A DNA stretch of 64,000 bases from assembly GCA_020049895.1 (NCBI GenBank), contig JAGVLE010000025.1, positions 1 through 64,000 on the forward strand. The letters are read 5' to 3'. This DNA comes from Alphaproteobacteria bacterium. GTDB lineage: Bacteria; Pseudomonadota; Alphaproteobacteria; UBA9655. How positions within the stretch are numbered: position 1 is the first letter of the stretch; each line of letters opens with the position of its first letter. Positions 34,407 to 43,357 of the stretch are shown piece by piece. Both the position numbers and the translations under genes were made by a program. Under the pieces are notes generated by a model. It searched no databases and was not told the origin of the DNA. It saw only the letters and a list, made by a program, of their open reading frames with translations.

Positions 34407-35258
34407 ATGTCAAATTCTATTCATCCAACAGCTATTATTGCCGATGGGGCCAAAATTTCCGCCAATGTTTCTATTGGTGCGTATAGCCTTATTGGCCCTC
34501 ATGTGGTTTTAGCAGAAGGGGTAAAGGTACACCCTCATGTCATTATCGATGGCAGAACGACCATCGGAAAAGAGACTGAAATTTTTCCTTATGTTGTTAT
34601 AGGCATGCCTCCGCAAAGCGCCAGATACAAGGGAGAATTATCAACTATTGAGATTGGTGAAAATTGTTTAATTCGCGAACAAGTGACTATCCATCCAGGA
34701 ACAGAAATCGGAAGAATGAAAACAACCATTGGCAAAGGGTGCCAGTTCATGATCGGAGCTCATATAGGGCATGATTGTGACGTTGGCAACTTTGTTACCT
34801 TGGCCAACAACGCAACTCTGGGAGGCCATGTGAGTGTTGGCGATTATGCAAACATTGGAGGGCTCGCGGCCATTCATCAGTTTACCCGGATTGGCGCATA
34901 TGCAATGATTGCTGGTACAGCAGGTGTTAATGAAGATGTTATTCCTTTCGGGGCTGTTATGGCAATAAAAGGGCAGCTAGCGGGCATAAATATCATAGGA
35001 ATGCAGCGCAGAGGGTTTGAACGCCAAGATATTCACGACCTTCGAAATGCTTATAAGCTTTTAGCTAAAAATCAAGTGGGCACCCTCGAAGAACGGTTAG
35101 GTAAAATCAAGGACCTTTATCAGAACTCGCCGGCTGTTAAGGAGCTTTTAGAGTTTATTGGAGAAAATCCAAAACGGCACTTGTGTCTCCCTTCGGAAGA
35201 TTGGGAATTTACTATTCCTTCCGATATAGAGCCATCTCCGCGTGTCGCGTGTGCCTAA
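34407..35258 (+). CDS. lpxA: UDP-N-acetylglucosamine acyltransferase
   Basis: First committed step of lipid A synthesis. Hexapeptide-repeat helix (about 5-190) with the catalytic His in GAHIGHDCDVGN, the HQFTRIGAYAMI segment and the C-terminal helical bundle starting near MQRRGFERQDIHDLR. Length 283 aa, slightly longer than in E. coli. It overlaps lpxI by 17 bases. Confidence 0.96.
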   Translation: MSNSIHPTAIIADGAKISANVSIGAYSLIGPHVVLAEGVKVHPHVIIDGRTTIGKETEIFPYVVIGMPPQSARYKGELSTIEIGENCLIREQVTIHPGTEIGRMKTTIGKGCQFMIGAHIGHDCDVGNFVTLANNATLGGHVSVGDYANIGGLAAIHQFTRIGAYAMIAGTAGVNEDVIPFGAVMAIKGQLAGINIIGMQRRGFERQDIHDLRNAYKLLAKNQVGTLEERLGKIKDLYQNSPAVKELLEFIGENPKRHLCLPSEDWEFTIPSDIEPSPRVACA

Positions 35259-36093
35259 TCTCTCCCCTATCGCCTTGATTGCGGGGAAGGGATCCCTTCC
35301 GCGCCTTCTTGTTGACGTTTTTAAAGCTCAGAATCATCCATTCGTCGTTCTTGCCCTCAAAAATCAAGCCGAGGATCACCTTGTAGAGGAGAATCCTCAT
35401 CTGTGGATATCATTTGGAGAAATTGGCAAAGCCCTGGCTTATTTGAAAGAAAATAAGATCAAACGGATTGTCATGGCTGGAGCCGTCTCTCGCCCAGCAC
35501 TCAGTGATATTAAGGCCGACTGGGAAGGGGTTAAGTGGCTTGCACGTCTTGCAAAAAAAGCATTAGGAGACGACAGTCTTTTAAAGGCTCTTATCGAGTT
35601 AATAGAAGAATGTGGATACCAGATTGTGGCTCCAGATCAAATTTTAGCCGAGCTTCTAGCCCCAGAAGGCCAGCTTACCTCCGTTGTCCCTGACGACCAA
35701 GCCTGGAGAGATATAGGTCGTGGGCTTGATGTTCTCTCAGCCCTAGGCCCGGTTGATGTAGGACAAGCCATTGTCGTACAAGAAAATCTTGTGTTGGGAA
35801 TCGAAGCCATTGAAGGCACAGATGCTTTAATTAAGCGCGTCAATTCATTACAACGGCCTGGACGAGGGGGAGTCTTGGTTAAAATTACAAAACACACCCA
35901 AGACCATCGAGTCGATCTCCCCACCATTGGTCCAGAAACCATTCGGCGCGCAAGTCAATCAGGACTTCGAGGGATTGCGATAGAGGCTGGAAAAACATTG
36001 CTTTTAAACCGCGAGGAAACGCTTGCCCTAGCGGAAGAAAAAAAGCTCTTTCTGGTGGCGCTAGGACACAATCAATGTCACAGGCACCTTTAA
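35242..36093 (+). CDS. lpxI: UDP-2,3-diacylglucosamine pyrophosphatase LpxI
   Basis: Hydrolyses UDP-2,3-diacylglucosamine to lipid X; the alphaproteobacterial replacement for LpxH. The DUF1009/LpxI family is recognised by ALIAGKGSLPRLL at the start, RIVMAGAVSRP, then DDSLLKALIELIEECGY, and the C-terminal GGVLVKITK-x-QD and DLPTIGPETI with conserved Asp. The first codon is probably GTG at 35242, inside the end of lpxA; GTG at 35251 is an alternative. It overlaps lpxB by 19 bases. Confidence 0.93.
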   Translation: MSRVPNLSPIALIAGKGSLPRLLVDVFKAQNHPFVVLALKNQAEDHLVEENPHLWISFGEIGKALAYLKENKIKRIVMAGAVSRPALSDIKADWEGVKWLARLAKKALGDDSLLKALIELIEECGYQIVAPDQILAELLAPEGQLTSVVPDDQAWRDIGRGLDVLSALGPVDVGQAIVVQENLVLGIEAIEGTDALIKRVNSLQRPGRGGVLVKITKHTQDHRVDLPTIGPETIRRASQSGLRGIAIEAGKTLLLNREETLALAEEKKLFLVALGHNQCHRHL

Positions 36094-37193
36094 TTTTTCT
36101 CATTGCTGGAGAAGCCTCAGGAGATCAGCTGGGAGCTCATCTGATGGCTTCCCTTAAATCCCTTGGGAAAGTACGTTTTTCAGGCATTGGGGGGAATGCG
36201 ATGAAGGGGGAAGGACTTGAAAGTCTTTTTCCTATGGAAGAACTATCCCTAATGGGACTGGAAATTTTTCGATCTCTTCCCGCGCTTCGAAAGCGTTTAA
36301 CCCAGACAATCAAAACAATCCAAGAGTTACAGCCTGATGTGGTGGTAACGATTGATGCACCAGAGTTTAGTTTTCGTGTTATGAAGCGCCTTCATACTCT
36401 CGCGCAGCGACCCCGTCTTATTCACTATGTGGCTCCCACTGTGTGGGCTTGGCGCCCAGGAAGGGCCAAGAAAATTTCTGCTTTTCTTGATCATCTCTTG
36501 TGCTTGTATCCTTGTGAACCTCCTTATTTTGAGAAACACGGTCTTTCTGCTACTTTTGTGGGACATCCTATAGCAGAGGAGAAAGTCATAAAAGCCAAGA
36601 GAGATCTGAATCTTCTCTGTGTTCTCCCGGGAAGTCGTTCTTCTGAAATTAAGAAATTGCTCCCTATATTTAAAGAAACGGTTGCCTTGATTTGTAAGGA
36701 TTTTCCTCATCTTAAGGTTGTTATTCCGACTCTCCCGTCTAGAGAGTCTCAGGTGAGAAAAGGTCTTGAGGGCTGGCCATGTAGCGTGACGGTTGTGGTG
36801 GGCGATGAGGCTCGGCAAGAGGCTTTTTCACACTCTTTTATCGCGCTTGCCGCCTCCGGAACGATTGCTCTGCAACTTGCAAGAGCGGCCCTTCCTTTTG
36901 TGATTGCCTATAAAACCAGCGCCATCACTGCATTTATGGCCCGGCTTCTCTTGAAAACACAGTGGGCGTGTATGGTTAATATTCTCCTACAAAAAACCTG
37001 TATCCCCGAATATATTCAAGAAAATTGTACGCCTGAATTCCTAGCCAAAGGGATTTCTTCTCTTTTAAAAGACAAGGATGTCAGGGAAAATCAACAAAAA
37101 GCCATGAACCGTGCCATCTCCATGCTAGGGGCGCCTGTTGATAGGGCCGCAAAAATTATTTTACAAGAGATACCCTCTCCTCAAAGGAAATAG
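36075..37193 (+). CDS. lpxB: lipid-A-disaccharide synthase
   Basis: Joins lipid X and UDP-2,3-diacylglucosamine into the tetra-acyl disaccharide. GT-B enzyme with the N-terminal GEASGDQLGAHLM, the FSGIGGNAM loop, VVTIDAPEFSFR, HYVAPTVWAWRPGR and the donor-site LPGSRSSEIKKLLP and AASGTIALQLA. Length 372 aa. It closes the lpx operon. lpxK and later genes are elsewhere. Confidence 0.96.
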   Translation: MSQAPLIFLIAGEASGDQLGAHLMASLKSLGKVRFSGIGGNAMKGEGLESLFPMEELSLMGLEIFRSLPALRKRLTQTIKTIQELQPDVVVTIDAPEFSFRVMKRLHTLAQRPRLIHYVAPTVWAWRPGRAKKISAFLDHLLCLYPCEPPYFEKHGLSATFVGHPIAEEKVIKAKRDLNLLCVLPGSRSSEIKKLLPIFKETVALICKDFPHLKVVIPTLPSRESQVRKGLEGWPCSVTVVVGDEARQEAFSHSFIALAASGTIALQLARAALPFVIAYKTSAITAFMARLLLKTQWACMVNILLQKTCIPEYIQENCTPEFLAKGISSLLKDKDVRENQQKAMNRAISMLGAPVDRAAKIILQEIPSPQRK

Positions 37194-37240
37194 AGTATGG
37201 TAGGGTCCCCTGCAGATTGAATTATAAGAAAGAGAGAAGG

Positions 37241-38344
37241 ATGAAATTAGCTGTCCTCAAAGAACGTAGACCTTACGAAACACGTGTTGCAGCCACCCCC
37301 GAAACTGTTAAAAAACTCATTGCTCTTGGCTTTCAGATTTCTGTAGAAGCAGGGGCAGGGGACGCTGCTTATTTCTCTGATGAGATGTACAAGGCTGCAG
37401 GAGCTACTCTTGGCGCGACGCCTGAAAAGACTCTTGAGAAAGCCACCGTTGTGCTAAAAGTCCAAGCTCCTCTTGAGGATGAAGTCGCTCTTTTACCAGA
37501 AGGCGCCTTGCTTTTAGGTCTTCTGAGTCCCCATACACAGCCAAAACTGAAGCCGGCTCTTAACAAGCGAAAAATTACTGCTTTTGCTCTTGAGTCCATC
37601 CCCCGTATTACGCGGGCGCAAGCCATGGACGTTCTTTCTTCTCAAAGTAACCTGGCTGGATATCGCTCTGTTATTGAGGCAGCAAATGTGTTTGAGCGTG
37701 CTTTCCCCATGATGATGACCGCTGCTGGAACGGTTCCTCCTGCACGTGTCCTTATTTTAGGAGCTGGAGTGGCAGGCCTTCAAGCCGTTGCAACAGCAAA
37801 GCGTTTAGGGGCTATTGTGTCTGTTTTTGACGTTCGTGCAGTTGCAAAAGAGCAAGTGGAAAGCTTGGGAGGCATCTTTGTTGAGGTGGAGTCCCAGGGG
37901 ACTGGGGAAACTGCTGGAGGGTATGCCAAAGAAATGGATGAGGCTTATAAAGCCCGACAAGCCGCTAAAATAAAAGAAACTCTCCAAAAATCTGATATTG
38001 CCATCTCAACGGCTCTGATTCCTGGAAAGCCTGCTCCACGTCTCATTACAAAGGACATGGTTGAAGGAATGAAGCCCGGGTCTGTCATTGTGGACCTAGC
38101 TGTAGAAGCAGGCGGTAACTGCGAGGGATCAGCTCTGGGAAAGATTGTAGAACAAAATGGCGTTAAAATTGTAGGGTATGCCAATATTCCCGGTCGCATT
38201 CCAACGGATGCAAGTGCTATGTATGCTCGCAATCTCTTAAGTTTACTGACTCTTTGTGTAAAAGATGCTTCCTTGCTTATTCCCTGGGAAGATGAAATTA
38301 TCAAAGCCATTGCCTTAACCCATGAAGGTAAAGACCAACAATAA
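37241..38344 (+). CDS. pntAA: NAD(P) transhydrogenase subunit alpha part 1 (NAD-binding)
   Basis: Soluble NAD(H)-binding domain I of the proton-pumping transhydrogenase. Seen are KERRPYETRVAATPETV, the Rossmann motif LILGAGVAGLQAV, the RQD-type segment region and a C-terminal VGYANIPGRIPTDAS. The ATG at 37241 (MKLAVLKERR) matches the family; an upstream Met at 37217 is less likely, and AAAGAGAGAAGG stands right before the chosen start. Length 367 aa. First gene of pntAA-pntAB-pntB. Confidence 0.95.
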   Translation: MKLAVLKERRPYETRVAATPETVKKLIALGFQISVEAGAGDAAYFSDEMYKAAGATLGATPEKTLEKATVVLKVQAPLEDEVALLPEGALLLGLLSPHTQPKLKPALNKRKITAFALESIPRITRAQAMDVLSSQSNLAGYRSVIEAANVFERAFPMMMTAAGTVPPARVLILGAGVAGLQAVATAKRLGAIVSVFDVRAVAKEQVESLGGIFVEVESQGTGETAGGYAKEMDEAYKARQAAKIKETLQKSDIAISTALIPGKPAPRLITKDMVEGMKPGSVIVDLAVEAGGNCEGSALGKIVEQNGVKIVGYANIPGRIPTDASAMYARNLLSLLTLCVKDASLLIPWEDEIIKAIALTHEGKDQQ

Positions 38345-38359
38345 CAAGGATTACATTAG

Positions 38360-38650
38360 ATGGAACTTATCTCTCCCTTTCTTCTTGGCCTCACCGTATT
38401 TATTTTGGCCGTTTTTGTAGGATATTATGTGGTCTGGAAGGTTACTCCTGCCCTTCATTCGCCTCTTATGTCCGTAACAAATGCTATCTCAAGCGTCATT
38501 ATTGTGGGCGCTGTTCTTGCAACTGGGGCGGCTCAGGATCTTTGCACTCAAATTTTTGGGTTCGCTGCTGTGGTGATGGCATCTATTAATATTTTTGGTG
38601 GTTTTGTCGTGACTCGCCGAATGCTTAACATGTTTAATACAAAAAAATAG
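38360..38650 (+). CDS. pntAB: NAD(P) transhydrogenase subunit alpha part 2 (membrane)
   Basis: A 96-aa membrane piece with three hydrophobic helices forming half of the proton channel. The segments [17 protein letters not shown] and [14 protein letters not shown] are the family marks. Separate pntAA and pntAB genes are the alphaproteobacterial (Rhodospirillum-like) arrangement. Confidence 0.95.
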   Translation: MELISPFLLGLTVFILAVFVGYYVVWKVTPALHSPLMSVTNAISSVIIVGAVLATGAAQDLCTQIFGFAAVVMASINIFGGFVVTRRMLNMFNTKK

Positions 38651-38660
38651 GAAAATTGCC

Positions 38661-40055
38661 GTGTCAGCAAATCTCTCAGCCCTTGCCTATCTTGTTTCGT
38701 CCGTTTTCTTTATCTTGGCGCTCCAAGGCCTATCGTCCGCAAAAACGTCTCAGCGAGGACTTACCTTTGGAATAGCAGGAATGCTTTTGGCCATTGGAAC
38801 GACATTATTGTCTCCCCTGGTTCTCAATTATGGATTGATTATCTCAGGGATAATGATAGGCGGAATTATTGGAACCGTGATTGCTCAGAAAATTCAGATG
38901 ACGGCCCTGCCGCAGCTGGTGGCCGCTTTCCATAGTTTGGTGGGGTTATCGGCTGTCTGTGTGGCTGCTGCTGCTTTCTATGAGCCTGCGGCCTTTAATA
39001 TTGGCCATGTTGGAGCTATTGCAGCAGGATCCTTGATTGAGATGGGACTGGGAGTCACCATTGGAGCCATTACCTTTACAGGTTCCTTGGTTGCCTTTGC
39101 TAAGCTTCAAGGTCTTGTTTCAGGAAATCCTCTTATCTTTAAAGGGCAACATCCGCTGAACGCGCTTCTTGGGATAGCTCTTGTGATCTTAGTTGGTTTA
39201 TTTGCGGTGAGTGAATCACCTCTCCTTTTTTGGGCAATGGTCGTTCTTTCACTTCTTCTCGGGTTTCTCTTAATTCTCCCGATCGGAGGCGCAGATATGC
39301 CCGTTGTGATTTCCATGCTGAACTCTTATTCAGGATGGGCCGCTGCTGGGATAGGATTCACCCTCGGCAATAGTCTTTTAATCATCACAGGGGCCATTGT
39401 TGGTGCCTCTGGAGCGATTCTAAGTTATATTATGTGTAAAGGAATGAACCGTTCCATTTTCAACATTATCCTTGGAGGATTTGGAGGTGACCAGGGAGCT
39501 GCTGTCCAAAAAACTGGAGATCAGCGCCCCTATAAAGCTGGAAGTGCAGAAGACGCTGCCTTTATCATGAAAAACGCACGCTCTGTGATTATTGTTCCTG
39601 GGTATGGAATGGCCGTGGCTCAAGCTCAACATGCGTTGCGGGAAATGGTGGATCTTCTCAAAAGAGATGGCGTTCAAGTGCGTTATGCAATCCATCCCGT
39701 AGCAGGCCGTATGCCAGGACATATGAACGTGTTGTTGGCAGAAGCTAATGTTCCTTATGAGGATGTCCAAGAACTTGATGAAATCAATCGCGACTTTGCT
39801 ACTACGGACGTTGCCTTTGTGATTGGTGCGAATGATGTTACCAACCCTGCGGCAAAAACAGACCCTACCAGCGCTATCTTTGGAATGCCTATTTTAGATG
39901 TCGAAAAAGCCAAAACCGTCCTTTTCGTCAAGCGTTCCATGGCGCCTGGGTATGCAGGTGTAGACAATGATTTATTCTATAGAGACAACACCCTCATGCT
40001 CTTTGGCGACGCTAAGAAAATGTGCGAAGAGATCATTAAGGCAGTACAGGAATAG
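38661..40055 (+). CDS. pntB: NAD(P) transhydrogenase subunit beta
   Basis: Membrane domain with about eight or nine helices (1-280) plus the NADP(H)-binding domain III (about 290-464), with VIIVPGYGMAVAQAQH, HPVAGRMPGHMNVLLAEA and GANDVTNPAAK. The start is GTG at 38661 behind AGGA. Together with the two preceding genes it makes NADPH from NADH at the cost of proton motive force. Confidence 0.96.
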   Translation: MSANLSALAYLVSSVFFILALQGLSSAKTSQRGLTFGIAGMLLAIGTTLLSPLVLNYGLIISGIMIGGIIGTVIAQKIQMTALPQLVAAFHSLVGLSAVCVAAAAFYEPAAFNIGHVGAIAAGSLIEMGLGVTIGAITFTGSLVAFAKLQGLVSGNPLIFKGQHPLNALLGIALVILVGLFAVSESPLLFWAMVVLSLLLGFLLILPIGGADMPVVISMLNSYSGWAAAGIGFTLGNSLLIITGAIVGASGAILSYIMCKGMNRSIFNIILGGFGGDQGAAVQKTGDQRPYKAGSAEDAAFIMKNARSVIIVPGYGMAVAQAQHALREMVDLLKRDGVQVRYAIHPVAGRMPGHMNVLLAEANVPYEDVQELDEINRDFATTDVAFVIGANDVTNPAAKTDPTSAIFGMPILDVEKAKTVLFVKRSMAPGYAGVDNDLFYRDNTLMLFGDAKKMCEEIIKAVQE

Positions 40056-40065
40056 TGGTTGTTAT

Positions 40066-40683
40066 CTAGGGTTTTCCCCTATTTTTTTCCATTAGTCTAG
40101 TGGCTTGAGAAGAATCGATGACATCTCCATATTTAGCGTTTATCTCGAAGAGCGATTGCTTGTGAGATTCTGGCCAACGATCGGCTACCGCATCTTTTAT
40201 AACCATCATCCTAAAGCCGTTTTCTAGCCCTTCAACAGTTGTAGCTCGTACGCAGCCGCTTGTTGTGCATCCTGTAACGATTATGGTATCGACTTCCTGA
40301 CACCGTAATTGATTTGCAAGGGGTGTTCCAAAAAATGATGACGTATGCTTCTTGGTAAGGAGACATGCTTTTTGTTCGTCAAAAGGAAGCCTTGGATCCA
40401 ATTCTGCTGCAAAGCTGCTAATTTTTAGCTTCTTCAATTCAGGAATTTTTTGTAGCCAGATATTGGGATGGTGAATTTCATAGTCGTTATATGCAATGAG
40501 GGTGTAAATTACGGGAATATTGTTTTGATAGGCTATCTGAAGGAGTCTTTTGATTATTTCGATTTCTTTATCCTGACGAAAGTCAGCATCAAATAAACCT
40601 TCTGTAAAGGCCCTTTGCATGTCCGATACTAAAATAGCACATTTTTTTCCAGGACCTAATAAATGATTATACTTAGCTGCCAA
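40066..40683 (-). CDS. isochorismatase-fold amidohydrolase (N-carbamoylsarcosine amidase-like)
   Basis: A 205-aa cysteine hydrolase. The triad is readable: Asp21 in ILVSDMQRAF, Lys in LLTKKHTSSFFGT (111/112) and nucleophile Cys144 in VTGCTTSGCVRATT. The last motif is closest to the N-carbamoylsarcosine amidase and nicotinamidase branch of the superfamily. The substrate cannot be told from sequence. It converges with pntB, 10 bases apart, and is not obviously in an operon. Confidence 0.82.
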   Translation of the reverse strand: MAAKYNHLLGPGKKCAILVSDMQRAFTEGLFDADFRQDKEIEIIKRLLQIAYQNNIPVIYTLIAYNDYEIHHPNIWLQKIPELKKLKISSFAAELDPRLPFDEQKACLLTKKHTSSFFGTPLANQLRCQEVDTIIVTGCTTSGCVRATTVEGLENGFRMMVIKDAVADRWPESHKQSLFEINAKYGDVIDSSQATRLMEKNRGKP

Positions 40684-40740
40684 TGTTTTTCTCCAAACTT
40701 ACTGTAGCATTGGGAGTCTTAATATTTATTAAATGAGTGA

Positions 40741-42018
40741 TTAAGCCCCCCAAACTCCTCTGACAGAAGAAGGGGAGGGGGCCGTGAGCATTAACTCTGA
40801 CAAAGCCCAAACAAGAGCATCGAGTCGATCAGGCGAGGTGCTTCCTTTCCCTGGCACATAAGAACATAATTGATCTTCAAGCTCAGGAAAATGGCGTGCA
40901 TGCCACACTTTTCCTTGCTCATAAAGAGCCGAAATAGGCTCGGCACGCGTCGTTTTCCCACGCGTTGCCCGCACAGCTTTATAACTAACGGATGTATCAA
41001 AGGTGCGTAACAACTGCTCGACAAGGTCTCCCCCCATATTAACTTCAGCAACAATACGATCGGCTTTCCAACGATGGTAGGCCTCAATCGCTTTTTGAAT
41101 CCAAACGCTGGGGGATGCTTTGAGAGAAAGATCTTCTAAAATAACGCCCATCCCATTTTCCGCCAAACCTGCCACAATGATTCCTGTCTCATCACTTTTT
41201 TCTCCATGACTCACGGCAGGATCAATTGCAATGATAAGGCGTTTTAAAGGTTTTTCTTGATAGTTCTCTCTCGCCTTTTCTACCAGAGGCCGCGTCCATA
41301 GACTTCCTGGAGTATCCTCGATAACTTCTGCATAGAGTTCTTGGCGACCGAGGGCACTTTTTCCATAGTGGGAGGTCATATATTCAAGAAAAGGTGCTGC
41401 AAGGTTCTTTTCATTTTCAAAGGTTGATCCTGTGGTTACAACAACCGCAGGATTGGTGAGAAGTTTCTTTAAAAATTGAGTAGGTCGAGGCGTTGTTGTT
41501 ATAATGGCTCGTGGGAGTTTTCCAAGACGTAAAGAAAACATCAGTTGATCCCAGACTTTGTGAGCATCCTTAAACTTTGCGAGTTCATCCACCCAAGCTC
41601 CATCAAATTGAGGTCCACGCAGATGTTCATAGGCTCCTGCACTAAAGCAGGTTGCAACCGCTCCATTTTGCCAGAAAAGCTGATTTCTTGAAGGACTATA
41701 AAAAGGGCGCTCTGCGGGAGGGTGAACCGCTAAAAGGCCAGAAGGTCCTTCTACCATCACTTGACGTGTTTCATCTCGGGTCTCTCCGATAAGGGCAAGT
41801 CTACGACAAAGTTTATGGTGAATCCACAACCGCAAAGTTTCTGCCCCCGCTCTGGTTTTCCCGAAGCCACGCCCTGCTAAAATGATCCATATTCTCCAAT
41901 TTCCTTGTGGAGGGGATTGTGTTGGGCGTGCCCAATCTTTCCAATTGTAGGAAAGTAAGTCTTCTTTACGATTTTCAACTTCTAGTTCTAAGTAAGAGAG
42001 AAGCTTTTTAATTGACAT
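40741..42018 (-). CDS. terminase large subunit of the GTA type (lone gene)
   Basis: DNA-packaging motor. The ATPase part has Walker A GRGFGKT at residues 49-55, MVEGPSGLL, LRGPQFDGAWVDELAKF (Walker B with the catalytic Glu) and ITTTPRP. The nuclease part has IIAIDPAVSHGEKSDETG and a late SPDRLDALVWAL with the acidic residues. This is the form found in Rhodobacter-type gene transfer agents and related alphaproteobacterial elements. No portal, capsid or tail gene lies nearby, so it is isolated in this window. It is 425 aa and looks intact, which suggests selection or recent separation. Confidence 0.85.
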   Translation of the reverse strand: MSIKKLLSYLELEVENRKEDLLSYNWKDWARPTQSPPQGNWRIWIILAGRGFGKTRAGAETLRLWIHHKLCRRLALIGETRDETRQVMVEGPSGLLAVHPPAERPFYSPSRNQLFWQNGAVATCFSAGAYEHLRGPQFDGAWVDELAKFKDAHKVWDQLMFSLRLGKLPRAIITTTPRPTQFLKKLLTNPAVVVTTGSTFENEKNLAAPFLEYMTSHYGKSALGRQELYAEVIEDTPGSLWTRPLVEKARENYQEKPLKRLIIAIDPAVSHGEKSDETGIIVAGLAENGMGVILEDLSLKASPSVWIQKAIEAYHRWKADRIVAEVNMGGDLVEQLLRTFDTSVSYKAVRATRGKTTRAEPISALYEQGKVWHARHFPELEDQLCSYVPGKGSTSPDRLDALVWALSELMLTAPSPSSVRGVWGA

Positions 42019-42108
42019 TTTTTCGTTCCAATGGTATTTTTATTGTACAGTGAAGTACTTATAAAATTATGGAAAGTTTTTTGTACTCTATGGCCAATTA
42101 AATAAATT

Positions 42109-42249
42109 TTATTCTGGCTGAGGGTATTTCCCTGGATACTGGGAAGGAGCTCCATCGGCAGGTTTTGGAGGCAATTTAAGGCCACACCCTGTTATCCATA
42201 CACAAGACGTTAACAAAAAAAGAATGGTAAGAATTTTTGGTAGCCTCAT
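42109..42249 (-). CDS. lptM: small LptM-like lipoprotein (46 aa)
   Basis: Frame from ATG 42249 to TAA at 42109 encoding 46 aa. A short basic start and hydrophobic stretch lead to a lipobox, ITGC with Cys22 (another possible at LTSC, Cys16), then GLKLPPKP and a Pro/Tyr-rich end QYPGKYPQPE. This CG-x-K plus Pro/Tyr tail is the form of LptM/YifL lipoproteins, which help mature the LPS translocon LptD. In many alphaproteobacteria such a gene sits between argH and lysA next to a divergent tlpA. Here tlpA is next door but argH and lysA are missing. Confidence 0.65.
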   Translation of the reverse strand: MRLPKILTILFLLTSCVWITGCGLKLPPKPADGAPSQYPGKYPQPE

Positions 42250-42310
42250 AACGGTATCTCATGCTAAATTTTTGACACATTCATACTAATCATAGAAGAG
42301 AGGAAAAAGC

Positions 42311-42853
42311 ATGGCTTTTTGGAAGAAAAAAGACAATTTAATTATCTCTGCTGCCGTTATCATTTTTTTAGGGGGGCTCTTTTTTTGGCCAAACATCTGT
42401 GCTCTTCGTGCAGCCTTTAATATGCCATCTTCCTCGTCAGTGACTCAAATTGAGTTTTTTAATGAGGATGGAAACGTTGTTACTCTTGAAAAATTTAAGG
42501 GGAAACCACTGATTGTAAGCTTTTGGGCAACGTGGTGTCCCGTTTGTGTGAAAAACATGTCTTCTTTTAATACCTTTGCAAAAGCCTTTGAAGCACAAGG
42601 TGGCAAAGTTATTTCCATTTCTGAAGATATCGGAATGGGTGTTGTCAAAGCTTACTTGGCACGTAACGGTTATACAAATCTTGCTGCTCACTTAGATAAT
42701 GCTGGTCAGCTTATGACAGCGTATGCGGCTGCAGGTCTTCCTACCACCATTTTCATTGATGCTAATGGTAAGGAAATAGAACGCATTGTCGGCGGAGTCG
42801 ATTGGGGAACTCCTGCTCTTCAGGACTTTACTTTTAAGCTTTTTGGAATCTGA
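42311..42853 (+). CDS. tlpA: TlpA-like thioredoxin-fold protein, membrane-anchored
   Basis: A 180-aa protein with one N-terminal anchor helix (about 10-28) and a periplasmic thioredoxin fold. The active site is WCPVC (residues 75-79), followed by the cis-Pro in GLPTTIFID. It probably reduces disulfides in the periplasm, for example in cytochrome c or oxidase assembly. It is divergent from the LptM-like gene. A GAGAGGAAAAAGC stretch provides the ribosome site. Confidence 0.9.
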   Translation: MAFWKKKDNLIISAAVIIFLGGLFFWPNICALRAAFNMPSSSSVTQIEFFNEDGNVVTLEKFKGKPLIVSFWATWCPVCVKNMSSFNTFAKAFEAQGGKVISISEDIGMGVVKAYLARNGYTNLAAHLDNAGQLMTAYAAAGLPTTIFIDANGKEIERIVGGVDWGTPALQDFTFKLFGI

Positions 42854-42913
42854 AGTCTTGCCTAGTTTCTGGGTGAGTTGCTTAAATATGTTAGCAGGGG
42901 AGAAACGTTACTC

Positions 42914-43357
42914 ATGACCCTAAAAATAACCTTTCAAGTTACTCCTTATGATTCTGCCTTCTATAAGAAGGCAGTTCATTTGCGAGAAGAGGTATTGCGA
43001 AAACCTTTAGGCCTTTTTTTTGTCCCCGAAGAACTGGAAGCGGAGAGAGAGCACTTTCACATTGTGGGACTTCAGGAAGGGGAAGTGATTGCAACAGTAA
43101 TGCTGGTTCCCGAAGGGCAAACTTGCAAAATGCGGCAGGTGGCGGTTAGAGAGGATCTTCGTAATACGGGCATTGGCTCTCAAATTATAACCTTTTGCGA
43201 GGAGAGTGCTCAAGAGAAAGGGTTTACTTCTCTCTATTGCCATGCTCGACACACAGCCATTAGCTTCTATCTAAAAAGCGGGTACGAAATTGAAGGAGAT
43301 TATTTTGAGGAACACACTGTTCCCCATGTGAAGATGAGAAAGGTGCTAAGGGCATGA
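42914..43357 (+). CDS. GNAT-family N-acetyltransferase
   Basis: A 147-aa acyl-CoA-dependent transferase. The acetyl-CoA loop is readable as RQVAVREDLRNTGIGSQII, then LYCHARHTAISFYLKSGY, both typical of the family. I prefer ATG 42914 behind a GGGGAG stretch to the Met at 42878. Substrate unknown; similar small GNATs are often annotated as ElaA-like. Its last 12 bases overlap the tandem nucleotidyltransferase gene on the other strand. Confidence 0.85.
   Translation: MTLKITFQVTPYDSAFYKKAVHLREEVLRKPLGLFFVPEELEAEREHFHIVGLQEGEVIATVMLVPEGQTCKMRQVAVREDLRNTGIGSQIITFCEESAQEKGFTSLYCHARHTAISFYLKSGYEIEGDYFEEHTVPHVKMRKVLRA

Noticed and set aside
40741-42018. Prophage
   Set aside because: Only the terminase gene is phage-like; neighbours are ordinary metabolic genes.
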